Positions 6,066-6,899 of a stretch of DNA of 6,899 nt are shown here, one piece after another. Each line of letters starts with the position of its first letter. Position 1 is the stretch's first letter. This DNA comes from Cyanobacteria bacterium M_surface_7_m2_037 (GTDB lineage: Bacteria > Cyanobacteriota > Cyanobacteriia > PCC-6307 > Cyanobiaceae): positions 1 through 6,899 of the forward strand of contig VGPP01000088.1 in NCBI GenBank assembly GCA_016882585.1. Reading direction: 5' to 3'. Made by a program: the position numbers and the translations under genes. The notes beneath the pieces were generated by a model. That model did not search any database and was not told the origin of the DNA. It saw only the letters and a list, made by a program, of their open reading frames with translations.

Positions 6066-6239
6066 CGGTCTCACATCCATTGCAGGCAGTTTCACCGCTC
6101 AGGGGGGGTGATTCACGCCTGCCGCCTTCGTTTTGGGGCGACTGTTACAAGCGCGACCTGAACGGGTTCCCGTCGCCTGCAGCACCACCCATTGGTGCGA
6201 ATCCTTCCCAGACTCTTCTCAGGAACAGGGCAGATAACC
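6066..6239. promoter_or_regulatory. Divergent control region of response regulator and HicB-like gene
   Basis: These 174 nt hold the 5' ends of two divergent units and no gene that I can support. Visible structures are a 6-bp hairpin gcacca/tggtgc (6182-6187/6193-6198) in the leader of the plus-strand gene, and a single gttacaag at 6144-6151, resembling one half of the HLR1 site bound by RpaB. The second half is missing. On the minus strand the same spot reads cttgtaac, a possible -10-like element. Confidence 0.35.
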
Positions 6240-6464
6240 ATGCAGGACGTGCTCTTCGAGCTGATCAGCGATCAACCGGGCCGACTCGTGGCTGTCGCCC
6301 GCCAGCAGCATCTGCAGATCAGCGCCACCAACCTGGAAGAGCTGCAGCACGAGGCTCGCGAAGCGTTGATCAGCCACTTCGGCCCCAGCCATGTGGCCTT
6401 CCGCGTGCGCCTGCGCCGACCGGTGCGTTGCGCACCTGTTGCAGCACCGTTGAAGCGGTGCTAA
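6240..6464 (+). CDS. Small HicB-like protein, orphan
   Basis: A 74-aa protein with ATG at 6240, 9 nt after a modest aggg. Residues 2-56 follow the small beta-beta-beta-alpha-beta layout of HicB-type antitoxin domains and of the roughly 70-aa cyanobacterial proteins related to them. There is a first strand VLFELISDQPG, then GRLVAVARQQHLQISA in place of the usual GGYxAxALxxxIxTxA, the helix NLEELQHEAREALISHFG (31-48) and a last strand VAFRVRL. The C-terminus is a short Arg/Ala/Pro tail with two cysteines. No HicA-like toxin is next to it, so it is probably not a toxin-antitoxin pair. The role is unknown. The frame is open back to a TTG at 6192, but that start has no support. The 39-aa membrane gene follows after 27 nt. 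Confidence 0.75.
   Translation: MQDVLFELISDQPGRLVAVARQQHLQISATNLEELQHEAREALISHFGPSHVAFRVRLRRPVRCAPVAAPLKRC
6443..6462 (+). repeat. 7-bp hairpin over the HicB-like stop codon
   Basis: Agcaccg (6443-6449) pairs with cggtgct (6456-6462) around a 6-nt loop, just after another 6-bp stem, ggtgcg/cgcacc (6422-6427/6431-6436). There is no T-tract, so it is more likely an mRNA stem that modulates read-through to the 39-aa gene than a terminator. AAGGAG follows at 6463-6468 with no well-placed start behind it. Confidence 0.35.
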
Positions 6465-6491
6465 GGAGCGGTTGCCTCTGAACCACAGGTC

Positions 6492-6611
6492 ATGCACGTC
6501 CTGCTGTTTGCTTCGGCTGTCGCGCCAAAAGGCTTGCCGGTGATCCTTCCCGCGCTGGCCGGTGCGGGGATGCTCATTGCCCTCTCGCAGCTGTTTGTTC
6601 CCAAGACCTGA
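6492..6611 (+). CDS. 39-aa single-helix membrane peptide, function unknown
   Basis: A 39-residue open frame with ATG at 6492 and TGA at 6609-6611: MHVLLFASAVAPKGLP, then a hydrophobic VILPALAGAGMLIALSQLF helix (about 17-35) and VPKT. Size and make-up are like the tiny one-helix subunits of cyanobacterial photosynthetic complexes, but it matches none that I recall (PetN, PsbM, PsaI, PsaM, PsbX, Psb30). Support comes from its position: it fills the space between the HicB-like gene and a strong terminator that starts 3 nt after its stop. Only a short cacagg precedes the ATG, at poor spacing, which is a weakness. It may be co-transcribed with the HicB-like gene. Confidence 0.55.
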   Translation: MHVLLFASAVAPKGLPVILPALAGAGMLIALSQLFVPKT

Positions 6612-6613
6612 GT

Positions 6614-6654
6614 CGCTCCCCTACAGCTGTGTGGAGAGGGAGTGCGGTTTTTTT
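6614..6654 (+). terminator. Rho-independent terminator with T7 tract
   Basis: Cgctccc (6614-6620) pairs with gggagtg (6638-6644) with one G-T wobble. An inner stem around gctg (aca/tgt) extends it, and seven T follow at 6648-6654. It closes the plus-strand unit 6240-6611. Confidence 0.85.
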
Positions 6655-6680
6655 GGCCTGACCGGGCCAAAATGACCGCA
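6643..6680. repeat. Imperfect palindrome overlapping the terminator T-tract
   Basis: Ttttggcc (6651-6658) is the exact complement of ggccaaaa (6665-6672) with a 6-nt loop. After a 2x2 internal mismatch, tgcggt (6643-6648) pairs with accgca (6675-6680). The structure shares the T-tract and the last two stem bases of the preceding terminator, so the two folds exclude each other. Confidence 0.55.
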
Positions 6681-6696
6681 CCGCACCCAACAGTTC

Positions 6697-6899
6697 GTGG
6701 CTCAGCCGGATCTGGTTCCGCTCTCCCAGCTGGAGCACGAGCTCGGCATCAGTCGGGTCGACCTGCTGCTGCTGGTGCGCCGGCTGGGGATTCAGCCGAT
6801 CCGGCGCGGCATGCGCACCTTGCTCAGTGCTGAACAGGCCGAGCAGTTGATTGCTCACGTGGGCAGCGGCGCCTCGCTCGAGCCCATCACGGCGGAGCT
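6697..6899 (+). CDS. MerR-like helix-turn-helix protein, N-terminal part (cut by window end)
   Basis: The first 67 codons of a gene that runs off the window, starting at GTG 6697; the frame has a stop at 6673-6675, so the start is confined to this stretch. The protein begins (M)AQPDLVPLSQLEHELGISR and continues VDLLLLVRRLGIQPIRRGMR, then TLLSAEQAEQLIAHV. Residues 8-55 have the look of a MerR-type winged helix-turn-helix: a helix, a turn at LGIS, a recognition helix, the LGIQPIRRG wing and an Ala/Glu/Gln-rich helix. DNA binding is inferred. The rest of the protein, and thus its function, is outside the window. No clear Shine-Dalgarno precedes the GTG. Confidence 0.72.
   Translation, partial: MAQPDLVPLSQLEHELGISRVDLLLLVRRLGIQPIRRGMRTLLSAEQAEQLIAHVGSGASLEPITAE

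Noticed and set aside
6144..6151. gttacaag resembling the HLR1 box bound by RpaB
   Set aside because: HLR1 needs two such repeats spaced by 2 nt; the second position (cgacctga) does not match, so it is only a half-site.
6240..6611. HicB-like gene plus small downstream gene as a toxin-antitoxin pair
   Set aside because: The downstream peptide is a hydrophobic one-helix protein, not HicA-like, and the gene order gives no other sign of such a system.
6642..6833. Plus-strand frame with ATG at 6672 overlapping the HTH gene
   Set aside because: It is out of frame with the convincing helix-turn-helix text, reads as Pro/Ala/Arg-rich sequence, and its start lies inside the palindrome.

Overview
The window is GC-rich, gene-dense bacterial chromosome and looks like a picocyanobacterium of the marine/brackish Synechococcus-Cyanobium group. 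Pointers are an OmpR-type response regulator of the RpaB/Ycf27 type, a DUF4912 protein with the cyanobacterial C-terminal repeat-like domain, a class III-like PPK2, and very small conserved-looking proteins with short spacers. The taxonomic call is inference from gene content and style. I see no rRNA, tRNA, CRISPR array, insertion sequence or phage gene.

Layout. 1-92: 3' flank with a 13-bp hairpin. 93-931 (minus): a nitroreductase-family flavoenzyme followed by a 52-aa single-helix membrane protein, probably one transcript. 932-1133: nitroreductase leader with an inverted repeat, then a minus-strand rho-independent terminator for the next unit. 1134-2075 (minus): an exported four-cysteine protein and a YkuD-like L,D-transpeptidase, a possible envelope pair. 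2173-3060 (plus): PPK2 polyphosphate kinase, divergent from that pair. 3067-4149 (minus): a prokaryotic pentameric ligand-gated ion channel (pLGIC), tail-to-tail with PPK2 with a 6-nt gap. 4265-5275 (plus): DUF4912 protein with a clear Shine-Dalgarno, divergent from the channel gene. 5301-6065 (minus): the response regulator, tail-to-tail with DUF4912 around a shared hairpin. 6240-6464 (plus): a small HicB-like protein; 6492-6611 (plus): a 39-aa membrane peptide, followed by a strong T7 terminator. 6697-end (plus): the start of a MerR-like helix-turn-helix protein cut by the window edge.

How the genes relate. Most are single genes or pairs with their own control regions, so the window reads as core genome rather than one pathway. 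PPK2 (nucleotide/polyphosphate balance) and the response regulator (stress/light signalling in its family) are housekeeping. The transpeptidase pair and the channel act at the cell envelope. The most distinctive items are the channel, with a readable pore helix, the transpeptidase with an altered active-site motif, the response regulator that departs from canonical RpaB, and the interlocking hairpins at 6614-6680. I did not find a convincing new multi-gene defence or biosynthetic system.
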